A stretch of 64,000 bases of DNA from Copromyces sp. CBS 386.78. Its lineage: Eukaryota > Ascomycota > Sordariomycetes > Sordariales > Sordariaceae. Each line of letters starts with the position of its first letter. The first letter of the stretch is position 1. Under the pieces are notes generated by a model, which was given only the letters and a program-made list of their open reading frames with translations, was not told the origin of the DNA and made no database searches. This document shows positions 25,375-35,336 of the stretch, in pieces. Where the stretch lies: assembly GCA_030685235.1 (NCBI GenBank), contig MU839222.1, positions 1 to 64,000 of the forward strand, written 5' to 3'. The translations under genes were made by a program, and so were the position numbers.

Positions 25375-25785
25375 CATGCCAGACTCGCTGAATAAAAGGC
25401 CAATAGACCTGCGAATCCGAAGTTGCCGGAAATGATGAGACTGTGGAGGAAATATGGATAGTGGATTGGAGGTACAGGGGCTTGAAGTTGACGTTAAGGG
25501 AGGTTTCTGGAAAAATATTTATGATGCAACACGACTCCTTGCGTGTAAGGTGTTCGGTGAGGGTATTCCACAGTTGTCAAAAGCGATCCTGATGAGACTT
25601 GCCCCGTTCACAGTTGCAGGTCCGTACGCCGGAATCCCGGGTGCCCATCCCAGCTTCCCTGACTATGGGATCGAGGAAACGCGTTCGGAGATCAGCTGAG
25701 CATTCAGTGAGGAGAACTGCAGAATGACTAGAATTTTAGAGTTATGCCAAGGCTACCGTAATCGTCCAAATGGAGAAATGCTTAC
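25375..25785. other. Intergenic, possible lost second exon of relic 5
   Basis: An 81-codon plus-strand frame at 25,454-25,699 shows no domain I recognise. The second exon of minus-strand relic 5 would be expected here, but none of its family motifs are visible. Confidence 0.35.
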
Positions 25786-26389
25786 CAGCTATCTGCGGAG
25801 GCAGTGTTTCCTTAAAGGTCTTGTGGGAAAGAAAGTGGGCGTAGGGGTCTGGATGGGTAACCATAAGAACCCAGATAAACCTCGAAAAGTAGGTGGCCTC
25901 ATTTAGTACCCAGGCTGCCGCAATCCGGTACAGTATGTCTTTAGAAGTGGGATCACACTTCAGGCGCTCCCGAAACCAGATGCGGATAACAAACTTCACT
26001 GAATGCATCAAAGCTTACTTGTCAATGAGAATGGCAGCATCGAAGATTAGTGACCCAGGCGGGCAGGTACTGATCCTATCGTTTTAGAAGTGGAGTGCTA
26101 GACAAAGAATTTCCATGCCTTCAGGTTTATCTTCGGGAAGATCAATCTCTTTCGGGTTTTCGGCCGAAATCCCCTGACTTTCGATCCAAGGCGGGGAAAG
26201 CATTGTCCTAAAGACGGCAGATGCCTTTGGAAGGGACGAGAATGATATCTCCAGTGCCGAAATCGCTCTGTTGGGGCTGTGGTCGTTGTCCTCCGTGTCG
26301 CTGTTCCCGTCACCGTGAGGGTCTTTGCCCTCCATGTCGGTACTCCCGTCGCTGTGGTCCTCTATGACTTTGTTCGCGTTGGTCTCCAT
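25786..26389 (-). pseudogene. BTB/POZ-like relic 5, two in-frame stops
   Basis: The frame starts at the ATG at 26,387-26,389 with an acidic, Asp/Ser-rich N-terminus (METNANKVIEDHSDG). Then come AVFRTMLSPPWIESQG, EIDLPEDKPEGMEILCLALH, ILIDK, KFVIRIWF, RIAAAWVLNEATYFSRF and TLPPQIAG, ending at a GTAAGC donor at 25,785. TAA at 26,084-26,086 and 26,018-26,020 break it without any frameshift. The second stop replaces the Tyr of the conserved D-K-Y motif, which is a transversion and therefore not typical RIP. No second exon is visible. Confidence 0.75.
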
Positions 26390-26866
26390 CGTGGCGAGCT
26401 GAGAAATCCGAGTTCGTGATAGAAGGAATGACTTGAAGTCGTGTATACCTAGGGTAATTGGCCTCGGCGGGTTAAGAAAGGCCAGAGAATATGAAAAAAA
26501 CAAGGGGGGGGTTGGAGTAAAAGAACGAGGCGTTGTATTAAACAAAGTCAAACAACGAAGGCGGAAGCTAGAAGGGCGGAGATCGGCAGGGACACGCATA
26601 ACTGCATGCAAGTTGATGAAATCATGGATGTCAGTACTCAGTTCACATGCAGACGTAGAAAGGGAATGCCGACAAACTACCAGGCTGGGTCGTTTGCTTT
26701 AAACCCCCGCTTTTGACACAACCCTGTCTCCACCTCACCCGCCTGACGTGTCCGGTCACGGGTTCCTCGACTCTCAACTTCACAGTCTAGCTAGGTACAC
26801 CACGCTGTTTTGTCTTCCCCTACAGACTACATTCAACAATCCCCGTTCAAACCTTCTTTCTCGCCC
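26390..26866. other. Intergenic between divergent BTB relics
   Basis: Divergent promoter space of relic 5 (minus) and relic 6 (plus). A run of seven G at about 26,504-26,510 and an AGGTAC-rich stretch are seen. No gene was recognised. Confidence 0.4.
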
Positions 26867-27060
26867 ATGAGTAGCCCGCCTGGAAAACGCGCAAAGCGGT
26901 CAGATTCCCCATCTCTTCAACCCACGATGGGGATCACCGTTCGAGACGCGATGGACGTCGAGCCGAAGGCCATTAATGGTAACATAGCGGTCCGGACGAC
27001 CTCCTCCTGCAAACATGACCTCGATTTGGTTGTCGGGGACCAGCCCGCTGGCTTCCAAGA
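26867..27060 (+). pseudogene. BTB/POZ-like relic 6, N-terminal fragment
   Basis: From the ATG at 26,867 the frame reads MSSPPGKRAKRSDSPS, then AMDVEPKA and VRTTSS, then HDLDLVVG. The AMDVEPKA...RTT spacing is nearly identical to relic 2, and D-L-x-L-V-V-G is the first BTB strand. Similarity ends there. The frame runs on without motifs to 27,343 through the tail of the antisense GTPase gene. The basic PGKRAKR stretch could be a nuclear localisation signal in the parent gene. Confidence 0.6.
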
Positions 27061-27157
27061 GGGTATCATATACATTTCGATCTCATCACTGCCGCTGCTC
27101 CGTCCACATACCTACGTTAACAACCCACGAACTTTTCCATTACCATTTACCTTCAGC

Positions 27158-28579
27158 CTAACACTTTTCATTCCCATACGCCGAACAATTTTTAGCCCAA
27201 GCACTGGTAGGACTCGCAGGGAACGCCTTTATCAAACCTTCGACGCCGCTTATGATATCCTTCCCACGATTTCCCTCCGCACCACGCTGGCCTGCCGCTG
27301 CGGGAGGTGCCCCTGCGTTCCCCCACTCCATAGCAGCAACTGAAGCGGCACAGATATTTGCACCGGCAATTATGACCAGCGGTTGAACAAGCACAGCCCC
27401 GGCAACAATCACTCCCACGCCCGCCAACAGCCCCAGTAGGGGGAGCGCATTGCGCTCGAGGAAACGTTTCGCTCTTGTCCATCTTTCTGCCCGACGACTA
27501 CTACTCCTTTTGTCGGCGGCTGCTGCGGCACCTGCATTCGGGCCCTTTTCTGATTCCCATCCATGATCCTGATGCGCAGCGCAATCGTATATCTCCCTGT
27601 ACTGCCTCCTCTTGCAGTCAAAAAGATCCCGCTGGCTGACCCTGAGCCCCTTCTGGAGCAACTGCAGTTTGCGCAGCTCGCTCTTGATATCGGCCTTGTA
27701 TCGTTCAAACTCCTCGCGGGTGACATCAGCGATCCCATGGAGTCCGGACCGTAAGCTGTCGAGCTCCGTCTCCAACTTATGACATGCGGCGTCGTAATGC
27801 TTCACGAGCGTGCGGCCGGCCGAAGTATCGCCCAGGCAGCGGTTCTCGTCCACGAGTTCGCTCTGGATTTGATGGACCGGCCATGAATGGCTCCTTGTGG
27901 CTGTGTGGTAAATGAGGTCCCGAACAATGGACCGGGCTGATAGCTCGTCCCCAAGCCACTTGTGTACTTGACTGCCGGCATTTTGCATGGAGCCCCAGAA
28001 GCTCAGTGTCTCTTTTAGCTCTTTTTCACGTGCGCAACCGGCTAGGTAGTCGTTTCCACTTTGCAGCATGTCCCATTTTGTGGTTACCAGAGTTGTGGAT
28101 GTCGCACCCTGTGCACCACACATTTCTCGGAGAATGTTGAAGGTCCGCAAAGCCGATCCACTGACTCGGTTGTCGGTAATGGGATGAAGGTAGAGAATCC
28201 CACCCACACGAACACGGCTAACGTGGAGCTGACCGAGCAAGAAAGCAACATCCTTCAGAATCTCGACGTCCGAACGGTTGGTATCGTTGAAGCCTGGAGT
28301 ATCCGCAACAAAGATACGCCGGCCATTCTCGGTGTAACTGTACAGATCGACTGAAATGGTACCTGAATGCGCGAACCAGTCAGCACATGAGTGTACCTAC
28401 GGATGGCACGAAGGGGAATCGTGTTTGGACCCAGTGGACTCACAGGATTGGAGATCGTGTCCTTCGCCAGCATCGTGCCCTGTTAATTTTGTGACAAATC
28501 GACTCTTCCCGCTGCCCGTCATTCCGATGACGAGAACGACCAGATCGGACGAGCTCATCGAACAATCGTTGCGGGGCAT
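27158..28579 (-). CDS. P-loop GTPase-like protein with C-terminal hydrophobic segment
   Basis: This looks like a GTP-binding protein of the AIG1/GIMAP-like type common in fungi. Exon 1 is 28,444-28,579 and exon 2 is 27,158-28,362. The 81-nt intron (GTGAGT, GCTGAC, CAG) splits a Cys codon. The model gives 446 residues. The P-loop is GMTGSGKS at 19-26, switch motif DTPGFNDT from 66, and LVTTKWD stands in the G4 position. The middle is Lys/Arg/Glu-rich and helical, including YKADIKSELRKLQLLQKGL. Residues about 350-390 form a Gly/Ala/Val-rich hydrophobic stretch (LPLLGLLAGVGVIVAGAVLV, then PLVIIAG) long enough for two membrane passes. The gene is divergent to a paralogue at 29,451 with the same intron position. 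The specific function is unknown. Confidence 0.82.
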
Positions 28580-29450
28580 GGTTTGTCCAATATGATAGTA
28601 GTCCGTTCGAGTAAGCTGCGGCTAATGGGCAGTAGGCAAGACACCGGTGTCATATGTGAGGAAGATTTATATGGAGCGGGAAAACTTGAAACGATCGCAT
28701 GGTTACAGACTTACAGTAAAGGGTTGGTAGATATGTATGAATCGTGCAAGAGATCCAGGCAAATCTCAGCCTCATCGTTCCCTTTCGGGAATATTTTGGC
28801 GGCGAGTCCCACATCGATGCCCACATCAGAGCCGTTTCAGAACGTCGGCATTTTGGGCACTTGGGTGAAACATTGGGTATAAGCCTGCGTTCAGCTGGGG
28901 ACGCGTGGTCTCGTATCATTGTACGTAAAATTCTTGGCAAGCAGACCCAACCAGCGCAGTGCGCGGTTAGAGCGCTTCAAGAAGTGGTATACATATGATA
29001 TGCAGGACGCATGGACAGGTTATGGACAGGCCGCAATTGGTGGCAATAAGCAGCCTGGCGACAATACAAAACATGGGATCGCTGAGCCTCATGAACTGCT
29101 GTCGAGTTGGGCTCCAAGAGCCCTGCTGGTTTTATCGGATGCAGCATGTCTTTGGTTCAAGAACATGACATTGGGTACAATGACAGGGGAAGATGACGTA
29201 CGATTCCGGTAGCCTGGTGGAAAACTGAGACGGCTTTGCCTTTCCCGTCAAGATTGGCCCAGGACAAGTGCCAATTTTGGACAAGGTCAGTCGCTGGCCA
29301 TCGTGCTCCCTCCGCCTCGCATCTTATAAAAAAGTTCATGGAGGACTCTCTGACAGGTATTCCTGGAGCTTTCACACATTGTCATATCTTCTTCGGCCGT
29401 CTTGATCCCACAACCTCCACTTCGCGCGAAGAGAACCCTGCCTGACGATC
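28580..29450. other. Shared upstream region of the divergent GTPase pair
   Basis: 871 bases separate the two start codons, so this must carry both promoters. Overlapping open frames are present on both strands. A minus-strand stretch around 28,720-28,850 reads IFPKGNDEAEICLDLLHDS, weakly like the LPED-PEAM block of the BTB family, but this is not enough to call another relic. Confidence 0.45.
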
Positions 29451-30781
29451 ATGTCATCAATCATGATCAATTCCTCAACAGCTTCTGTCTTTGTTCCTGG
29501 TCCTGACGATATTGTGGTGCTTCTGATGGGAATGACAGGTTCGGGAAAAAGCACGTTCGTGACTCACTTTGTTGATGGGCGCGATGACATTGTTGGCCAC
29601 GGTCTCCACGGATGTAAGTCCAGTTATCCGAATGGAATTCCTAATGATCGGTTGAACTGAAGAGTTGTGTTTTGAATCCTCTAGATACACATGCGATTGA
29701 GGTCTATAAGTTCGCTTATTCCGATTCTGTCAACGTCTGTCTTGTCGATACCCCGGGATTTGACGACACAAACCTGACCGACGGTGACGTCCTCCGAACC
29801 GTCGGCGCCTGGCTAGGCAAGACTTATAAGGAGAAGAAATTGCTGAACGGCATCATATACTTGCATCGGATTACTGATCCACGCATGCAAGGCACCGCAC
29901 GAAAGAACCTATTCATCTTTCAGAAGTTGTGTGGGAAAGATGCTCTCAAGAATGTCACGTTGGCAACCACGATGTGGGAAGACGTAAAACCTGAGGATGG
30001 AAACCGCCGAGAACGTGAACTCATTGAAACCCCGGAGTTCTGGGGTTCCATGGCCGCTCAGGGTGCGGGTGTGGACAGATACTACAACACCCGAGAGTCT
30101 GCGGAAAAAATCCTGCAAAAATTCTTCAAGAAGGAGGGCATTGCTACGTCTCTACAGAAAGAACTTGAAAAGGGGAAGGAAGTGTTGGATACAGAAGCCG
30201 GAAAGGAGCTTAATATCCAGTGGATCAAGAGAGAAGAAAGGCTGAATAAAGAATTGCAAATCACGGGCAAGGACCTGAAGGAAGCGCGAGAAACAAACAA
30301 CAAGGAAGTTGTAGAGGAGCTGGAAACCCGTTTAAGAGCGGCAAAAGTTGAACTTCAAAAGCTCAGTGAGGAGCGAGAGAAGTTGAGAGTGGACTTGGCG
30401 AGATTGATCACGATGACCAGATGGGTTCGCGGAAAGACAAAAAGTGCCGGACAAGGCGCGACCAAAGTCTTCCGTGAGCGTTTTACTTTAAAGCTTTCAC
30501 CTGTCAACGAAGGGTCAACGGGGTCGCAGTCAAGCCAGATGGGAGATACGCCCATTGTGCAACCGGCAAGTCAAGATACGAGCAGTTTGGAACCGACAAC
30601 TCAAGATACGAACAATTTTCGCCCGGCAAATCGAGACACGAACAACTTGCAACCGGCAGATCGAGATACGAACCTTTTACACCCGGCAGCTGCCGCCGCA
30701 ATGCCTCGCAAATCCGATGCGTCGGACTTGCCATACTGGTCGGAGGGAGAGTCTGTCCGTACTGAGTTAGTTCAGCACTGA
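29451..30781 (+). CDS. P-loop GTPase-like protein with coiled coil and 10-residue repeats
   Basis: Paralogue of the gene at 27.2-28.6 kb. Exon 1 is 29,451-29,613 and exon 2 is 29,685-30,781. The 71-nt intron (GTAAGT, GAACTGA, TAG) also falls right after the P-loop exon. The model gives 419 residues. The P-loop is GMTGSGKST at 27-35, DTPGFDDTN from 76, GIIYLHRITDPRMQG at about 110, and LATTMWEDV in the G4 position. Residues about 205-296 are strongly coiled-coil-like (KREERLNKELQITGKDLKEA, EELETRLRAAKVELQKLSEE). Residues 347-388 are four 10-residue repeats of the form xPAxxDTxxL. No membrane segment is seen. The C-terminal design therefore differs completely from its divergent partner. The function is unknown. 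Confidence 0.82.
30560..30685 (+). repeat. 30-bp coding tandem repeat
   Basis: About four units of 30 bases, each containing CAAGATACGA or CGAGACACGA, encode QPASQDTSSL-like decamers in the GTPase paralogue. Length differences between strains would keep the reading frame. Confidence 0.8.
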
Positions 30782-31960
30782 ATACTGAGATTGGAGGAGT
30801 AATTATAAAGCAAAGATTTGCTAACCACTTGCACATGCACAGATGTTCTACACCTCGTAGCAGAACGCGTCCTGCGAGGAAACGGGATATTTTGAGGGCA
30901 TTCTTTGGAAGGGGGCCAAAAGTAGTGGTAGAGGAGAGTGGGAGCTAGGAGAGCGAGCAGGGAGGAATTTACGGTTAGCAAAGAGGGGTATTTATACCTG
31001 GGTCCTTGGGGTTTCCCCTTCAATAGTTTCTTCTAATGAACCATTACCTTGTTCCCAAAACAACCGGTGCCCTGTGCAAGGCTTTCAAAAGCGTGGCCTC
31101 ATTGTGCTGTGTTGATACGGCTGTGATGATCAAAAACAAATTGGGCATAGAAAAAAGAAAACGCGGACGGCTGAGAGGCAAGATGGAAGTAGAGAGTGAG
31201 AGAGAAAAGATGGAAGAAAAAAGAGCTGTTTGCTGCCATGGTGAAGATCATTTAGAACCGAGTCAATTCGTGACTCGGAACCATTGAGTCCATTGTGCGT
31301 GCCAAATCGTGAAGACCCTCATCAATCGGTAAGAGCCGCTCACCAAGGCTTCCATCCAAGTCCAGACGCTCCTTCCCTAACAACAACCTGTCGTCGAAAG
31401 TGGAGTTGCGCCAAGCAACAGGTGACAGGAAGTGGAAGCGGTCGTACCTTTTTCTCGGTCCATGATCCTTGTGCTTGCGTGTCTTGACAAATCAGGAACT
31501 CCGGAGTGAAAGCCATCGAGTGTTATGTGCAGCGACAAACAAGCGAGGTGAACCCTCAATCGACCATCCATCCGAACTAAACGAACGGAAGCGAGGACAC
31601 TGCAGTGACAACACAAGTGCGGGGCGTGGGTGAAGAAGTCCAGCTGTCCTGGCTCCGCAAGAGAACCCCGAAGGACGACGAAAGAGGAAAACAGAAAGGA
31701 AGAAAAGAAAAGAAAAGGGATGGAGGGTAATAGACGAGCACCACTATCCCGAGTTGCTAGATGATGAAACAGCACAAGAACCACAAGAACCACAAGAACC
31801 AAATTTGGAACAAAGATAGTAACACGTGCCACCCATAAATCCAACAGCAACGCCGAAGGGACATGATACCTACTGTAATCGTACATTACCTCTTCATCTC
31901 TCTCATACACCTCCCGCTTCACATCTCCTCCACTCCCACTCCCACTTCGGCCAGTTACGC
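30782..31960. other. Intergenic between GTPase and guf1
   Basis: 3' flanks of two convergent genes. A minus-strand open frame at 31,377-31,964 overlaps the guf1 3' end, lacks an ATG and shows no domain. Three CCACAAGAA units occur at 31,778-31,799. No gene was recognised. Confidence 0.5.
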
Positions 31961-34265
31961 TCACTTCGACAAGAACTTCTGAAAAGCCGACTGATCGATA
32001 ATCACGTTACCCACCGCCCTCAATCTCTTCCTACCAGCCTTCTGCTTCTCCAACAACTTCCTGCGTCTCGTGATATCACTAGCGTGCAGCTTGGCCAACA
32101 CGTCCTTCCTGAACGGCTTGATGGTCTCGCGGGCGACGATGCGGCGGCCGGCGGCGGCTTGGATGATTACCTCTGTTTTGTTCTGTTAGTAACCTAGAAA
32201 AAGGCGAAAAAAAAGGGAGAAAAAAAAGAAGAAAAAGAAAAAGAAAGGAAAAAGAGGCAGAGAAAAAAGAAGACATACCAAACATCTGCCGATCAACATG
32301 CTCCTTAAACTTGGTAACCCACTGCCTCCCCAGCCTCTCCACCTGACTAACATGAACGATCCTCGCGACCGCATCGACGGCCTTCTTGTTCACCAACAAA
32401 TTCAACTTAACCAGCTGCGCCTGCCTCCAACCCGCATCCTCATAATCCAGTGTCGCATAACCCTTCGTCGCGCCCTTCAGCTTACCAAACAGGTCATCGA
32501 CCAGCGAAGCAGCCGGCAGCTCGTACTTGAGAATGACCTGCGTGGCGGTGAAGAACTCCAGCGACTTTTGCACGCCGCGCGCGTTCTCGCAGATCTCGAT
32601 GCAGCGGCCTACGTATTCTTCCGGTAAAGTGACGGTCGCGTTGACAAAGGGCTCGTAAAGTGTGGCGGAGCGGATGCGGTGGTCATCCGGGTCGGGGAAT
32701 TCGGCCGGATTGGTGACGATTTCTTCTTGCCCTGTAGACCAGACGATCTTGGTCGGGACGGCAGGCTCGGTGATGATGATGCTGGCGCCGTGTTCTTGGC
32801 GGAGACGGTCTTGGAAGACGGAGCAGTGGAGGGAACCCAAGAAACCCAGACGCCAGCCGGCGCCCAGGGCTTCCGAGTAGTCCTTTTGTAAAGTGACGGA
32901 ACGGTCGTTGAGGACGAGGTGGGAGATGGAGTCAGCGAGACGGCCATAGTCGTCTTGGTTGGTAGGGAAAGCGGCGACGAAGACCATGGGTTTCGGCTCC
33001 TCGAAGCCGGGGCAAGGCTCGACAATGTCCTCGCAGCCGACGTTGGTGAAGGTATCGCCTAGCTTGGCGTCCTGGATGCGCTTCATACCCGGGTTGAAGA
33101 AGACGTAGCCGACCTGGCCTGCCCTCAAAACCTTCTGGGGCACGGCGTCGGGGTACTGTATGCCAACTTCGCCGACAATGTACTCGTTGCCCGTGGCGTA
33201 CGAGTATACCTTGTCGCCCTGCTTGAGCGTGCCATCGAACAAGCGGACGAGCAGCACGACGCCCTTGAAGGTGTCGTACCACGAGTCCACCAGGAGCATG
33301 CGCAGCGGCTTCTTGGCGTCGCCGACGGGAGCCGGCATCTTCTTGATGACCGCGGGCAAGATCTCGCCCACGCCTTGACCGGTCTTGGCACTGACTTTCA
33401 CAGCCGTGGAAGTGTCCAGCTCAAAGACGGTTTCCAGCTGTTCCAACACGCGCGGCACGTCGGCGCTGGCCATGTCGATCTTGTTGACGACGGGCACCAG
33501 AGACAGACCTTGCGCAAAGGCGAGGTAAAAGTTGGCGACCGTCTGCGCCTGCACACCCTGCGAAGCGTCGACCAGCAGCAGGGCGCCGCTGCACGACGAG
33601 TAGGACCGCGTGACTTCGGCGCGGAAGTCGACGTGGCCCGGGGTGTCGACGAGATGGAGGAGGTAGTCGAGGCCGTCTTCTTTGTGCTTGTAGATCATGG
33701 TGCATGTCTGCGCTTTGACCGTGATGCCGCGCTCGCGCTCGACATCGAGCTTGTCCAAGACCTGCTTGTTTCCATCGCCGGCCACGATCGTGCCCGTGTG
33801 CTCCAGCAGCCGGTCGGAGAGCGTGCTCTTGCCGTGGTCGATGTGGGCGACGATACAGAAGTTTCGGTAACGCTCGAGCGGGATGGCGGCAATTCGTTTC
33901 TCGACCTCGATCGTTCTCCTTTCGATGGGCATCTTGGAGGTAGCTGTTGTGCTGTTGTGTCTCCGCCGCGTGGGGACGGGGGTGACGGGCACCAGTACTC
34001 GGGCGTTGGTCGTCGGGAGGAGGAGGGAGCTGCTGAGCGGCCTCAGAGCTGGAGGGGAGGATCTGGTTCGGTCATTCTGTCGGGATTCGAGGCTAGCCAG
34101 CGAGGAGAAGCCAGCTCTACCTGGCAGTGTCCTTTGACATGATGATGTCGAGAGGAGTGTGGAGGGAAGACGACTACTTCGAGGAAGAGGCAGACGAGGC
34201 AGACGCGCGCAAGGCCTCAGACATGGCCGCATCAGAACGTCGGGACGACAGGGCGCACCACGCAT
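31961..34265 (-). CDS. guf1: Mitochondrial translation factor GUF1 (EF4/LepA)
   Basis: GUF1 is the mitochondrial LepA homologue, a ribosome-bound GTPase that promotes accurate mitochondrial protein synthesis. Exon 1 is 32,279-34,265 and exon 2 is 31,961-32,172, with a pyrimidine-rich 106-nt intron. The model gives 732 residues. The first ~110 residues are rich in Arg, Ser and Leu and lack acidic residues, as expected of a mitochondrial presequence. Then come AHIDHGKST at 140-148, [17 protein letters not shown] from 207, NKID at 261-264 and [16 protein letters not shown]. Domains II and V follow. The LepA-specific C-terminal domain includes [20 protein letters not shown] and ends in [20 protein letters not shown]. 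The second exon is needed for that conserved end: without it translation would run into the intron. Confidence 0.97.
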
Positions 34266-35336
34266 TCAATTGGACGTCACCGGGTCATGAAAGAAAGTGA
34301 TTGGGAAGAATTGGTATGAACTGGTCGCAAAACGAATCGCGACTTTGCACTTGGAAGAATGGGGATGACGGCCTGGGGGATACAGTGGCCCACTGCGAAT
34401 GCTCTGGACGCTGCCGCCGACTCCCAAAATTCGTCCCGCTCCAGAATTCCCCGAGCTCTTATCTTATCGGACCCTGACGGTCGGCAGGGTTTGGGCCACA
34501 GGTAGAGGTACTTCTCGAGTATCAAATCCGCGCACAAAATCCCCAGTGGCTGTAGCGAAAAGAAGTACCAGTACCTCTTCCGGTTGAACAACCGACCTCC
34601 CGGTCCGCAACGTGAGCTGGAGGTCAATGTAAACAAACCCCCCCTTATCTAACAAGGACAACAGCGCAACCACAAAACATGCTTATTCTATTGACTCGTT
34701 TCTTTGCTTCAGAAACCTATACTGCAAAAGTTCTTCAACGGCATTTTACATGAACATATATATTCCACAATCACCCTGAAGGTTTGATGCTACTCTCTTC
34801 GATTGGCTCTTCAGTTCTCTTCTTCATCCGATCTCTAATCTACCCACTCGTTCTAATCATTGACCGACCACACCTCATCACCCAATTTCCAACCAACCAC
34901 TTTCAAAGCTTTCTTTATCCCTTCTTCTTTTTGCGCTTTCTTCTTTCCTCATGATTATGTATAACATTTCAAGGCAGTATAGGTATCAAGAAGAAATAGA
35001 ACAACAACAGCGAGAAAAACACACTTATGTCCACGGTGTGTGAAGTCCAACAGACAGAAGCCAGCCCGGGCTTCCTTCGCATGCATCACCACCTTCCACC
35101 CTCCGCCCAGGTTGTTCCATTCCATTCACAATCAACCCCACCCACCCGTACTTCCATTTCCTCCCATCCGAAACATGGCCAAGCCTAGCTCTCCTCCCAT
35201 TGTGCCAACCCCGGCGTCCCTTCCACCCATCCATACTCCAACATCTTGTCTCAATCAAACCCATGGATAAGAGTAATGTACATCCCACACACTCCTCCGT
35301 GCTACTCCTCTTATGCCGGGGTCATGCTTCCGCCTC
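34266..35336. other. Intergenic: guf1 promoter and MIT-gene 3' region
   Basis: Both flanking genes are on the minus strand. About 34,266-34,680 is upstream of guf1. About 34,690-35,000 is AT-rich and resembles a 3' UTR. No coding motif was found. Confidence 0.5.

Noticed and set aside
28640..28870. Possible seventh BTB relic on the minus strand
   Set aside because: Only one short block (GNDEAEICLDLLHDS) resembles the family; the LSPPW and DKYD motifs are absent.
31377..31964. 195-codon minus-strand frame with hydrophobic stretches
   Set aside because: It has no ATG, overlaps the guf1 stop region and has no family motif; more likely guf1 3' UTR.
33375..34142. 255-codon plus-strand frame opposite guf1
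   Set aside because: It is a shadow of the GC-rich guf1 coding strand.
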